Source: Ganaspis brasiliensis (lineage: Eukaryota; Arthropoda; Insecta; Hymenoptera; Figitidae). From it: a stretch of DNA of 64,000 bases. Below are positions 21,300 through 33,225 of the stretch, piece by piece (position 1 is the first letter of the stretch; every line of letters begins with the position of its first letter). A model generated the notes under the pieces. It did not search any database. It saw nothing but the letters and a program-made list of their open reading frames with translations, and was not told where the DNA came from. Both the position numbers and the translations under genes were made by a program. Where the stretch lies: NCBI GenBank assembly GCA_037103525.1, contig JAZKLR010000345.1, positions 62,001 to 126,000 on the forward strand, written 5' to 3'.

Positions 21300-22858
21300 T
21301 TTATAATATAACAAAATATGTTTAATTTATTTAGAATTAAAAATATTTAATTTAACTTTAAACTAGCAAATATGACATTCTCTATTTTTCAAAACAAATT
21401 AAATTTTTTTACGTTATTACTTTTATTTATTCTGTACAATTACTTTGAAAAAGTGTCATTTCTGTAATTGAATGATTTTAATATATCACTCAAATTTATA
21501 AATATTTTAAGAATTATATTTTTCAGTGTTCTATATTTATTTAATATTTCTTTAACTTTAAATTAACCTTGTAATTCAGAGATTTAGCTTTTTAATTTCA
21601 AAAAAACTTTTGTTTTCTGCGTATATTTTTATTGTCCTGTCAAACTCATTCTAAAAAAAAGTGTTTTAGAAAAGCAAAGTTTTATTAATTTTTTCAATTA
21701 AATTTTTTCTTAAATTAAAGTTAAAGTTTTTAAATAAAAACATGTGATTAATTAAATTTTTATTTTTTAATTTTAAAAGTAAACTTAGAAATTTGCTGTT
21801 CATGTTTTTCTTGTTTAAATGATTGTTTTTAAGAATAACCGCTATTTATAAAAGCTAAATTTAAGAACAAAATTTTTTTAAGATATGATTCAAATTTAAT
21901 ATTATCTTGAATGTAATTACATTTTTTTAAATTTCTGAAAACTAAAAAAGTTTTTAATTCGTCTTCAAATTTAAAAAAAATATATTTTCACAAACAAAAT
22001 TTAATTTCTTTCTGTGTATATTTTTATTTTTATGAATAATTATTTAAAACAATTTGCTTCTTTAAAGCGTTTAATTTAACTAACTGATAATTGAAAGATA
22101 AGATCCAAATTTAATATTATTTTTAATACTAAAGTTTTATTTTTTATCATTTTAAATTCTGTTTGATTTCTTTAGAATAAATTAATTTTATAATAATTTC
22201 TAAGAAATGAATATCAGTTACAGTAAATTTAGAACATGAATTTATCGGTTTAAGATACTACTTTAAGAGTTTTTTAGAATCTTCAAAAATTTAATACTTA
22301 TATTTATGGAAGGTATTTATTAGAATTATTTGTTCAAAATTAAGCATATTACTTTTTATTAATATTCAGAAAGCAATTCTAATTTAAGAATGTTTAGAAA
22401 TTCGGTATTATTATATTTCTTTTCTTTTATTTGATTAAGATGGTTTATGGTTTCGACAAGTGGCAGCAGGGCGCGCATCGGACAGCCTTTCCCATGAATG
22501 GGTTGCTTCAGCTCTGTTATATAAGACCCTATTCTGTACCGTTGAAAATACAAACCAAATGTGGTTTTACATTTTGAAATCTTCTTAGCCAAGTATTGGC
22601 AGAAGATTTTTAAACAACTCTATGTTCATAGAGTTGTAAAAATAAATTTAAACAACTTATTTGTTGGTTATTTCAATGGTGGTCCAATAGTGGCTGCCAA
22701 TAGTTTGACAAGATGAAATCTATTGGCAACCATTCTTTCACGTTATTTAACCAATGGTAACTGATGGCAATTTCCCATTGGGTATAAAGAATAAATAATG
22801 CCATCTCCAATAAACAAAGTATATAAAAATAAGTTAAACTATTAAATTTTTTTTTTTT
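21300..22858. other. AT-rich filler with a GC-richer patch
   Basis: No gene is supported. A patch at 22438-22530 is GC-richer and contains 'gacagcctttcccatgaatggg'; I could not match it to an RNA gene or a protein. The rest is A/T runs. Confidence 0.4.
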
Positions 22859-23267
22859 TCTTGAGAACCCATATAGGAAGCGGATAGAAAACCTTGAAGA
22901 ACCAGGATAGAATACCGACAAAACCCAGGTATAAAACAGGGAAACCCGGATAAAAACCGAATTCAATTACGATATTATCCAGTTAAACCCTCTTCTATCC
23001 GGGTTCTATCTAGGCTTTATCTGGATTCTATTCGCATTCTATCTGTTTTGTATCAGGCTACAAAATAGATAGAAACCTTATAAAACCCATACAGCCATGT
23101 AGCAAAATTTTGGTAACCCGGATAGAATCCTGATAAAACCCGAATAAAACACTGATAAAAACCTGATATAAAACGGGGACAAAAACCGGATAGAATTACG
23201 ATAGAAACCGATAGAACCCTACTTATATCCGGGTTTTATCTGTTTTCTATCGGATTTTTTTAGCAGG

Positions 23268-24398
23268 ATTTTTTTATGTTTAAACATTAAACATAAAACA
23301 ATAAAAATGCGTCATTGTATTTATGAAAACAAAAATGTTTCTTTAGTTATGTGTTGTATAAAAAATTTAAATTGTTTAAAGAATTAATTATTACTAAGTT
23401 TTAACTTTAAAAAATCAGTTATTCTTCTTACAATCAATTCTATTACATAATTTAAATTAAGAGTTCTGTACTGTTACTGTAATCAAGTAAATTTTAGGTA
23501 TAAAAATAATACTCTAAACTAATTAGACATGAATTTAATAGTAAATAAATATAAAATATTTAAACAATTTCAAAGATTTTATAGAAAATATGAACGAAAA
23601 CATTACTACAAAACATAAAGAAAGTCATTTGTACGATTGTTTTGAACAAAATAATTGTTTAAACAAATTGATTTGTCTAAGTGGTTATACGCACTTAGAA
23701 TTTAAAAAAAACTGATTTTTTATTTTGCAAATAAAACCCTTCTAATGTACTTATCTGCATGAAGTGAAAGTGTGGTAGTGTTATTTTCATATCTAATAAC
23801 TAAATTTCATATTTTCCGTTCCCAAACCTGACAATATTGAAAATGCTTCTGAAACTTTAAATTTAAAACCAACATTTTTGTCAAAAATCGATTTTTTTTT
23901 TTTTTTGACAAGCCGCCATTTTATCAAAAAATGTTATTTTGCTTATTCCTTTAATCAAATACAAGATAATACATTCTATTAACGAAAAACTTTTGGTATT
24001 TTTCATATCAGTTGATACAGTTCACAGATATCCTGTTCCCCGCATGACGCCTTTTTTTAAAGGAGCTCCCGGAAATAAGCTACAGCACAGTTAAGAATGA
24101 TTATTTTTATAAATAAAAAATGGTAAAATACAACTAAAATATGCCATAATATGTGGAAAAAAATTTTAATTATAAAAATAAAGTCATCTCAAGAAAAATG
24201 ATTAAAAATTCGATTCTTGGGCGAACTAAGTGTATATAACCCCTTAAAAATAATCAAATAGTTAAAAATATTAATAAAAAGACATTTAAAGATTTAATAA
24301 TACCTGCGATGAATAATAATAACAATCTCTGTCGATAAAACTTTCATTTTTCTGTACAGTTGTTTTGAGATGTTTGCTGGTGCGAATCACTAAACGTG
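23268..24398. other. AT-rich DNA without recognised features
   Basis: No frame longer than background and no inverted ends found. 'gccgccattttat' near 23912 resembles the ATGGCGG motif arrays of 57284-61097, but only once. Confidence 0.4.
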
Positions 24399-24400
24399 TA

Positions 24401-27371
24401 TGTTACGGTAAAAGTACAAAATTGGTAAATGTGAGAAATTTTTAAAATAATAAAAACATTGCGTACATTTATTATGTAAAATTGGTAAATGTGCGCAGTG
24501 ACCATCGTTCCCGGTAAAAAGAGGTTGATTAAAACGTTTCAATGCGCTTTGATTCCGTTTTTGTATGAATGCCTTCAAATGCCTAAAAACAAATCAGTAG
24601 CCATATTGCAAGGGAAAATTGAACATGTGATTTTTATGTTTTACTCTGATTATTGTCTTTATCAATATTTTACTTTTTAAGTTCAAATATGTTAATAGGT
24701 TAACTTCAGCTAAATAGTAGACCAAAATAGAATAAAATTTAACACTTAACGTCATTTTCGTATTTTGTCTTGCATGCAACAAAAAATGACAAAATTACTT
24801 TAAAACTTATGTTTGCGTTCACTCCCTCACTTTGTTTAGGTAAACTATTAGTATTAGACACAAAATCACTTTGTTTTTCACTTCAATAACGCGATTTAGT
24901 TAAAATAGATCGAACAACTTAAAATAGAAAGATGCCACGACGACGCGCTGCAAAGAATGAACAAGTTAACGATAGCAGAATGGCGTCTTTTTAATCTGCT
25001 GACATAGGCATAGAACGGCATTAAACTTCTTGAGGCATTGACTACGTTCAAAATTGTTTTCTTAAAGGCATTAAATGGCATTTAATTTGATATGGTCGAT
25101 TCTTCCGTAACTGCCCGATTTCAAGATAAGTTTTGGTAAAAAAAAAAAAATTTTTATTCAATGTTTCTCTGCACTTATTTTTCTTATTAGGGTGTAATAT
25201 AAGTATATTTGAAACGATTTTACTACAACTATATTTATACGAAAATAATAGCAAATTTTTGAAAATTGGCTGCCATGTGGAGCTGAATTGCATCCTTTTA
25301 TTGCAAATATATTGTACAAAATAAAAATTTCTTTTTGATATTTTGCTAAAACGAAAATAAATAATAAATTCATAAATTATTTAATATTCTAACAGCATTT
25401 TAGATATTAGTTAACATATATAAAATTTTATAAAAGAACAGCAAATATAATATTTAATAATGAATATTTCGTTTTATTTTTTGGATAATTTGAAATCGAG
25501 ATTGAGCAGTGTAATCCGGCATTGCTAAACTACTTTATAGAATAATATTTTAAAATAACCACCACAGATAAAAAGGTTTCTCTGCATGAAGCACACTGAA
25601 CACTTCATATAGGCCATGGAGCTGAAATTTTACGTGATACCATGGAGCTGAAATTTGACATTTATTCTAACCTCACTTCTACAATATTGCAAAATAAATC
25701 TATTCCTTCTGCAGATCGCTTTTTTCACATGAAAACTTAAAGAAAATGGTAACAATACTATCAAATAGTTGTTACAGTAATATAATAGTAATGACATGGA
25801 ACTGAACGCTTTTTTTGTACCCATGCGATTTTCACAAAAATAATTTTTTTTAAGCAAAAATTTTTTTTTTTTAAAACTTTTTTCACATGTGATTTAGTGC
25901 TAATGGATCAAAATTAAAATTTAACTTATTAGAAGGCGTAATAACTAAACACATGACACCTTAATTATAAGTCTACAGATTGTGTTCAAAAATTGGAAAA
26001 ATTGAGGGACAAAATATTTTTACAGATTTTTAAGTATGAAAAAGGTATTATGAAGTGCAATATAAACCTAAATTGTTCATAAATATAGACACTTTATGCT
26101 TGAAAAAGGCTGAGTTATAATAATGATATTTTCACCGAAAATTATTAAATTAAAGCTAACATTTTGCAAAAGGGACACGCCACGGAGCTGAAATTTCAGC
26201 AGTTATAGTGCAATATAATAGAAGTTATTATATATATATTTATGTATATTTGATTTTCAGTTACTCTCATATATACCTTTAAAATTCACTAATACACTTC
26301 AGAATATATTTTTAATTTAGGTGTATTTTTTTAACGCCGCGCCGCCAAGTAGGGCAGTTACGTAAGAATCGCCCATATACATTATCAGAAAGCATTTAAT
26401 GTCATTTGGATCTAATTCGTGGTGTTTCGCTTGACAGTAAAAAAACGCATTCAATTTTTTTCATAAAATTTGTGAGCATTCAAAATGATTAAAATGAAAC
26501 AAATATCAATCAAGAAAACGCGTTAAATGTCATTGAGGACAAAAACGGAATTAGTAGGCATCTGTCAGCATTCAAATGACTGTTTTTTTAAATGCCAATT
26601 TATGCGTTTTAATCAACCTCTTTTTACCAGGTTGATTTGGTAAATGTTGATATTTTATTTTGTAAAAATTTCAATGAGATACAAATCAAATTTTGTTTAT
26701 ATTTATTAAAACAACAGCTGCATCTTTTTCAATTTATCCTCAAAAACCCAAAATAACTATTATTTATTCTTATCACCGTCTGCTGTGTTTGCGGATCAAT
26801 TAAATCCACTTGACATCTTGAATTAAATTCTGAGCTAAGCAAAGGTTTCACAACTTTTCCTCTTTTCTTGCTCTTCGATTTTTTTGGCATGATTCACAAA
26901 GGCTTAAATATAACATTATATTATCTCAATCGTAATATTTGCAAATTTTTCTTTTAGTTCCATCATGACTTTATTTCGTCCATCATGTCCAACATTTAAA
27001 TAAGCATCATGAATAACATAAAAAATATCATCATTCGTCACAAAATATTTCAGTTTACTGTTTTTAGAAAGTGAACTGACAATTTAGCAATCAAAATCAA
27101 ACTGATAGAATAATAACTGAGATTGCCAATATAAACATTCTACTTTTACAAATCTGTCCTCTTTGTATAAGTTTGATTTTTATCTCATTGAAATGTTTAG
27201 AAAATAAAGTATCAACGATGGTTTACCAACCAACGATGGTCACTGCGCACATTTACCAATTCACTCGGTAAATGTACATAATTTTTTCCTTAATTTAAAA
27301 ATTTCTCACATTCACCAAATAGCGCAGTGAATGTGCACATTTACCGGTAAATGTGCGCGTTTATCGTAACA
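24401..27371. mobile_element. TGTTACGGTAAA-ended TA-type element with nested insertion
   Basis: The left end TGTTACGGTAAA (24401) pairs with 'tttatcgtaaca' (to 27371), flanked by TA (24399-24400, 27372-27373). Inside both ends the motif 'ggtaaatgtg' recurs several times (24425, 24484 and complements near 27265, 27330-27350). The left arm up to 'gtgaccatcgtt' reappears in reverse at 27230-27250. A CCCGG-ended element interrupts the body at 24510-26631. Confidence 0.75.
24510..26631. mobile_element. CCCGGTAA-ended element, long copy
   Basis: The ends CCCGGTAAAAAGAGGTTGAT and complement 'atcaacctctttttaccagg' form inverted repeats that continue for about 30 bp. The host sequence 'gaccatcgtt' resumes after it in the partner arm. 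The interior carries many 'atgcc'/'ggcatt' strings, as does the related copy at 38173-38914. 'Catggagctgaaattt'-type repeats occur near 25613, 25639 and 26173. No transposase is present. The duplication is not a clear TA in this copy. Confidence 0.7.
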
Positions 27372-27434
27372 TATATACTGCCTCGTAACACGTAAAGTCG
27401 ACCAACGCTAGTTTCAAGCTTCTGTCATTCATTG

Positions 27435-27557
27435 CAGTGGCGTATCCACGTGACCCCCCCTTGGGGGTAAAAATCATAACAAAAAAAAAAGGTCACATCA
27501 TTTTGGTCGAAAGTATGACCCCCCTACCCCCTGGAGGAAGTTCTGGATCCGCCGCTG
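27435..27557. mobile_element. 123-bp hAT-type miniature element
   Basis: The ends CAGTGGCGTATCCA and complement of 'tggatccgccgctg' are flanked by an exact 8-bp duplication ATTCATTG (27427-27434, 27558-27565). CAGNGGCG ends with 8-bp duplications are typical of hAT elements. It is GC-richer than its surroundings, with two blocks of C (near 27453 and 27521). Confidence 0.9.
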
Positions 27558-27689
27558 ATTCATTGTGATGACGCGTTCTGCATCTGCGTATATATTCTGT
27601 GGCAGAGAAATCATGACTCCCCTACTATCTGTCGCGCAGCTAGTGCCCTCTTAGGACGCAGTCACATTGAGCAGATAAGAAGATTATCA

Positions 27690-27785
27690 TAATAGACTTT
27701 AACCAATAAAATTTAGTCTCTAGCGGCAGAGTAATATTTGCCACTAGTAACTAAATTTTAACAGGCTAAAGTCTATTTTGCTAAT
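27690..27785. repeat. Small inverted repeat
   Basis: 'taatagactttaacc' with 'ataaaatttagt' near 27691-27717 pairs with 'actaaattttaac' and 'ctaaagtctatttt' near 27752-27781. It is probably a short miniature element; no target duplication is assigned. Confidence 0.5.
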
Positions 27786-27856
27786 TTTCTATTACGCTCC
27801 ATGTTACTGCACCCTAACAGCTCAACATAAGAGGTGGCTGTTCCAGTAGTATTATA

Positions 27857-28462
27857 CTGCCCTACAACGGAAAAACACACGTAAGTGACATTTTGGTAAA
27901 AAATGAGTTTATGGTATCAATGGATTCGTGAGAGAAAACTGCATCTAACTGTACTTATTAAAATTAAAAATATTAATTATTTATAATGAATAATTAACAT
28001 TGAATATATTGCAATTTGCGAAAAATGAGAAATTACAACGGAAAAAGACACATGAAGTTCTTTGCGGAGTCCAAAATCTGCAGGAGGTATCAAATACGTC
28101 ACAAAATACATAGTAAAAACACACGCGAGGAACTTTGCGGGTTTCTTACGTTGTAAATGCGTCGAGCTTGGCATCTTCTGTCTTTGTTCCGCTCGAAGAC
28201 TTTACAGCAGAAAAATACGCAAGTGATTTTGTGTTGGATTTCAACTAAAAAAAACTACGCACGTGCTTTTTTTAATAGAGATTGTTTAAATAATAAATTT
28301 TTAATAGCAAAATTGGAAAGAGCGGATATAATTTACCCATATAGACTGACTTTTATTACTAAAAAGTGACTATAAACATAAGTTCTAGACGCAAATGGTT
28401 TTCCTTGAATATCTCCGTTCGACCTGTTTGTGGCTTACGTGTCTTTTTCCGTTGTAGGGCAG
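27857..28462. mobile_element. CTGCC-ended element with TATA duplication, short copy
   Basis: The ends CTGCCCTACAACGGAAAAAC-type and complement 'ttttccgttgtagggcag' are flanked by TATA (27853-27856, 28463-28466). It shares the segment 'atgagttt.tggtatcaatggattcgt' with the 17480-20193 element in opposite orientation, which makes them one family. Several 'acgcaagtg'/'acacgtaag'-like motifs lie inside both ends. No gene is present. Confidence 0.82.
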
Positions 28463-28699
28463 TATAGTTCAGAGGTGCAAAGAGCGAATATGTACAAAAA
28501 ATTTTAAAAAGAAGTAATTTTGGGGTGTCCGGTGTGTTTTAGTCGACTAATTAATTTGATTTGGTTTTTGTGACCCCCTACTAAAAATTAGGACAGGATT
28601 GGTCAGAAATCTGGTCAGGAAGTCTGACCATTTTAATCCAGTTTTGTTACGTTTCTGGACGAATCTGGTCAGAAACATAGCATAACTGGTGAGGAACTT

Positions 28700-28905
28700 T
28701 CAAAACTGGTCACAATATTTCCGCTGGCTCCGCCCTTATACCAGGGATGAAGTAGGGTGTTTGGGGCCCCCTCTTGAAGAAAAAAGAAAAAATTACACAA
28801 AAAAAAGTCTGTCTAGCTGGTATTGATCCCGGGACCTTTAGCCTAAAAGTCCGACGTCTTGAACACTGTGCCATAGAGCCACTTGTAACTCCATTTCTTT
28901 TCAAA
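28700..28905 (-). mobile_element. tRNA-derived SINE
   Basis: On the minus strand an A-box-like stretch (complement of 28864-28881, TGGCTCTATGGCACAGTG) is followed about 30 bp later by a B-box-like stretch (complement of 28818-28835, containing GGGATCAATACC). That is the spacing of an internal RNA polymerase III promoter. The sequence is not a foldable tRNA and continues in a non-tRNA tail to about 28700. Family unknown. Confidence 0.6.
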
Positions 28906-29433
28906 TATACTTAAATGTTGTTTAACTTTTAGCTGATGTAATAATTTCGAGATTTTATTTGATATGTAAGATATGTTTTAAAAAAAATTAATGACTTAAA
29001 TATATGTGGTATTGTTACAAAATTTAAAATACAATAAGAAATTAATCATTATGCTAAGATACCACATTGGTTCACTAAAACGGTATAATATTTGGAATTT
29101 GATAATTTTATATGGCTCACATAACCTATAAATGTACTATGAGAAAATAACAAATTACAAATACAAAAGTAGATATACCTCTAAATACCTATAATTTCTA
29201 TTAGAGTATTATATTTTTAAACGTATTTAGAACTTTGAGTATGTAATTTCAAAAAATAATAGTGTTTGTTTTATTATATAAAGCGAGTAAGTTAATTACT
29301 TATATCATTAGTAAATTATGAGTATTAAACGATTAACACGCAGAATATAATTCTAAACTTGTATAGTGTAATATAAATTTGTTATTTATAATTACAAATT
29401 AACGTAATATAAAATATAAGTTATATATACGTT
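28906..29433. other. AT-rich spacer
   Basis: No gene or repeat end is recognised. 'atatttgg' and 'tataag'-type low-complexity strings only. Confidence 0.4.
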
Positions 29434-29659
29434 CCCTGTCGATAGAAAATACCTGAAAAATGACTGGTTAAAATGACTAAGTGTTTTCAGGTACTTTTGA
29501 GGTACTATTTGAATGATTTCGTACCTAGAAAATACCGAACATTTTAGGTCTTTATTAGGGTTACTTTATGGCCGTTAAAACCCTGAAGAATTTTATTATG
29601 CTTTTACCCTCATAGAATGAAAAGTTCTTTTACAATTATTTTTTAAATTTTAAATTCAT

Positions 29660-31130
29660 AATAATAAAGTGCTTGCACTTTTTAGGCATGAAACACTATA
29701 TTTGGGTGGGAAATACAAGGTTGTTTTTGGTTCCCAAGGTTTTCCAGGAGTAATTTTCGGCGCTGAACACGAATCTGAAGTCAAAATGACGATTGGACTT
29801 CATGGATATTGTCAAACCACCTGTTCTGGTCGGATTATTATGGCAATTTGTCTGTCCGCACTGCGTATCTTTTTGGTTTTATGCCGCATTTGGGGGTATA
29901 ATACAAGAATATATTTGGTTCTCAAGGTTTTCTTGTAGTATTTTTTGTCGCTGATCACGAATATAAAGTTAATTTGACGATTAGACTTAATGGAAATTGA
30001 CAAACCAGCAGTTGTCACACGATTATGAAAATTCACTTTTGTCTGTCCGCGCTGTTTTTCTCTGCAACTTCTATGCCGCATTTTGAGTGCATAATACAAG
30101 AATATATTTGCTTCTCCAGGTCTTCTTATAGTATTTTTTGTCGCTGATCATGAATCTGAAATTCATTTAACGATTGGACTTAATGGAAACTGACAAATCG
30201 TCCTGTCATAGGACGATTATTAAATTCATTTTGTCTGTCCGCACTGCTTATCTGTGTGGTTTTATGCCGCATCTTGTGTCATTGTTGTGAATGTAGAGTG
30301 GTTTTAAGAGTATTTTTTATCGTTAAACATAAACTATGAATGAAATTGAAGATTTTGCTAAATGGAATTTGCTAAAATGGCTGTTATTTGAGCAATATTA
30401 TAAAAATGCAGTTTGTCTGTCCGCACTGTTTATCTGTATGGCTTTATGTCGCATCTTAAGTCATTATCGTGAATTTAGAGTGGTTTTAAGAGTATTTTCT
30501 ATCGCTAAACATAAACTGTAAATGAAATTGATCATTTGATTAAATAAAAATTGCTAAACTGGCTTTTATTGGAGCAATATTATAAAAATTCAGTTTGTCT
30601 ATCCGCACTTCTTATCTGTGTGGTATTTTGCAGCATCTTATGTCATTTTCGTGAATGTAGAGTGGTTTGAAGAGTGTATTTTTTATCGCTAAACATAAAT
30701 TTTGAATGAAATTGATGATTTAACCAAATGGAAATTGCTAAACTGGCAATTCAAGCAATATCATGAAAATTTAGTTTGTCTTTCCGCACTATTTTAAAGT
30801 GTGGTCTTATATGCAGCATCTTATGTTATTGTTGTAATATACAGCGGTTTGAAGAATATTTTTTTACAGTAAAAGACAAATTTTCATTTAAATTAATGAA
30901 ATTGATGATTTGACTAAATGGGAATTGATAAACTGGCTGTTATTGGAGCAACATTATAAAAATTCAGTTTGCCTGTTCGCACTATTTTGAAGTGTGGTTT
31001 TAAGCAGCATCTTATGTTATTGTTGTAATAATGTACATCGGTTTTGAGTATATTTTCAACAGCAGAAGACAATTTTAAATTAAATTAATGAAATTTATTA
31101 TTTAACTAGCTGTTATTGGAGTAATATTGT
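29660..31130. repeat. Tandem array, about 180-191-bp period
   Basis: 'tttgtctgtccgcact' or close variants recur at about 29848, 30039, 30230, 30414, 30594, 30775 and 30967. Between them 'gcatcttatgtcatt', 'gagtggttttaagagtatttttt' parts and 'ggagcaatattataaaa' recur in order. Seven to eight units diverge gradually towards the right. No coding potential is supported. Confidence 0.85.
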
Positions 31131-31947
31131 GAAATTCTTTTTTTTTTTGCATACATTTTTTGTATAAATTTTGACTTAATTAAGTTAATTCAAGTTTTTA
31201 AAAAATCAGCTGATTTTTGGAAAACTCAAAAAATTAATTTTATGGCAAAATTTAAACAAAATTGAGTCTGAGAGATCTTCTTAGTGATATTTTAAATAAT
31301 TCCACAAAGTTTAGTGTCAAAATATTTATTATTTTAAAAGAAAGTTTGCGGACAAATTTTACTTATACCAGTGACGTCATTCTCCATCACATGCGTTTAA
31401 AAAAAGATATTTTAATTTTAAAAAAATTACTTAAATAGGAGCCAACAATATTTCCCACTTAAATTAATTAAAATTTAAGCTTACCCTTAAAATTTAAAGA
31501 ATTCTTATGTACTTTGTAGAATTTAACTATCTAATAATTTATATTGATGTATTTAACATAAAATTATATTAATATTATTAATATTTAATAATGTATAACT
31601 AACAATTAATGTATATTAATAATACGTAATAATAATTGAGGAGAATATCTTCTGTTTAAAGCCAATAATTTTATTATAGAAAAACAAAACAACAATTTTG
31701 TATTTTCGTTTTTGGCCTAATTGCGGTCGATTGTTGAAAAAAGGTAAGGCAAGTATTGAATGAAAATAATTAAAATTTTTATTTTGAGTACAAAATTTTT
31801 TTTTTCTACTTTGTAACTAATTGATGAGCATTTAATATATCTTTAAAAGACATTATCTCATTCGATATTTTAATAATTTTTTCGTACTCGGTTACGATGA
31901 ACACCAAACCATTTTCTGAAAAGTAAATTTGTTTTATTTGTTAGATT

Positions 31948-32119
31948 ATGTCAATACAAATTTACGTATTTACTCACGGACAGTTGTATGCTGCGTTGTC
32001 TAGAGTAAAATCAAAAAAGTATCTGAAGATTCATGCTTTAAACTCTGCATTATTTAACAATCCAAAAGATTTAAAAAGCTCTTACATAAAAAATATTGTG
32101 TATCATGAAATATTGTAAC
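31948..32119 (+). pseudogene. Helitron helicase C-terminal remnant
   Basis: The 56-residue frame contains 'VFTHGQLYAALSRVKSKKY', the last conserved motif (VI) of Pif1-like helicases as found in Helitron Rep-helicase proteins. It ends in a normal stop. Motif VI helps bind ATP and DNA. Nothing upstream in any frame shows the other motifs, so this is a 3' fragment. A Helitron-like terminus about 1.1 kb downstream (33222-33225) would fit the element's 3' end. Confidence 0.75.
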
Positions 32120-33200
32120 TAGGCGTTTTTACATTTTCAATTAAATAAAAATCATTAGATTAGAGATGTTTAATGGTTATTACACAGGGATTTTAATGCT
32201 TTTTTATAAGTTAAAATGTAGCGGAAGGTAAATAAAAATAATAATAAAAGAAAAGAAAATGATAAAAATGGCAAAAAATTTTATATAATATAAATATATA
32301 TGAAATTCAATGGCAATTATAACAAAAACAATGAGAAAAATATCATTGAAATTAAATAACCTATTATTTTAATGTTATTAATTAAAAGTTTATTTCATTT
32401 TAATCTAAAGTAATATATTTATTTGTATGAAATAAATATTAAATTCATAATGTTAAATTAATCGGTTTTTTGTTCGATGAAACAAAAACAAATGGCAATT
32501 ATAATAAACTCTATTGTAGTAGCTTCAATGATATAATTATTTTAAATGTATCATAAATTGATTAATAAACTGATGATTTAAAAAAAGACTTAAGTATATA
32601 CGTTTTTTAATTTTAGAATAACCTGATATAAATATTAATTTATTATCAAATTGTAATCCTTAAATACATTTCAAAGTAAACAGACTCACTAAAAGAACAG
32701 TCTGGTTAGAATAACCAGAATTCTGGTAAGGTTATATTTAACATTGTGTTTCTGGTTCAATTAACCAGAGTTCACCTTAAATCAATCAAAATTGTGGTTA
32801 AGTAAACTAGAACTTCGGTTAAAATACCCAGAATAAAATTTTAAGTACAACCTAACCATATTTTTTTTCAGTTTTGATAATTTAATCAGTGAAATTTGAA
32901 AGATTTTCAGTGGATTTTAATTAATTAAAATTTTAATTAATTTTAATCAATTTAGATAATTTAAACAAAATCAAAGTATTTACTATATATCAGAAGAATT
33001 ATATTGATTTTATTTTCATAGTACGAAAGAGATGAAATTAGAAAGAAAGTATGGATGTAGAGTGGAGGTCTTCCTCATGTCATATGATTTTTAATTTTAA
33101 TATATTTTGTTAATATACTTTGTATTATGTTGAAATATGTGTATCATGTTTTTATTTAAACTTTTTATTTTATTGTAAAATAAACTATATAAAATGCAAT

Positions 33201-33225
33201 GTTTCTCGCGCGCATACTTTGCTAG
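33201..33225 (+). repeat. Helitron-like 3' terminus, decayed hairpin
   Basis: 'tctcgcgcgcatactttgCTAG' followed by T matches the pattern of the intact terminus at 48989-49019, but the second half of the hairpin stem has been lost. Confidence 0.55.

Larger units (their letters stand above)
15735..23267. mobile_element. Large inverted-repeat unit with CCTGCT ends and nested insertions
   Basis: The left end CCTGCTAAAAAAATCCGATA (15735) matches the complement of the right end (to 23267), and similarity continues for about 40 bp. Both end regions are rich in TCCGG / CCGGA strings (15738-16640 and 22870-23267) and look like one family. The 7.5 kb between holds AT-rich filler and at least two younger elements (17480-20193, 20406-21297). 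No clear target duplication is visible, so the outer boundaries are an inference from the inverted ends. Confidence 0.6.

Noticed and set aside
22438..22600. Possible RNA gene in a GC-richer patch
   Set aside because: No conserved rRNA, tRNA or snRNA motif could be recognised and no clear secondary structure was seen.
28799..28890. A functional tRNA gene on the minus strand
   Set aside because: A and B boxes are present but the arms do not pair into a cloverleaf; fits a SINE head better.
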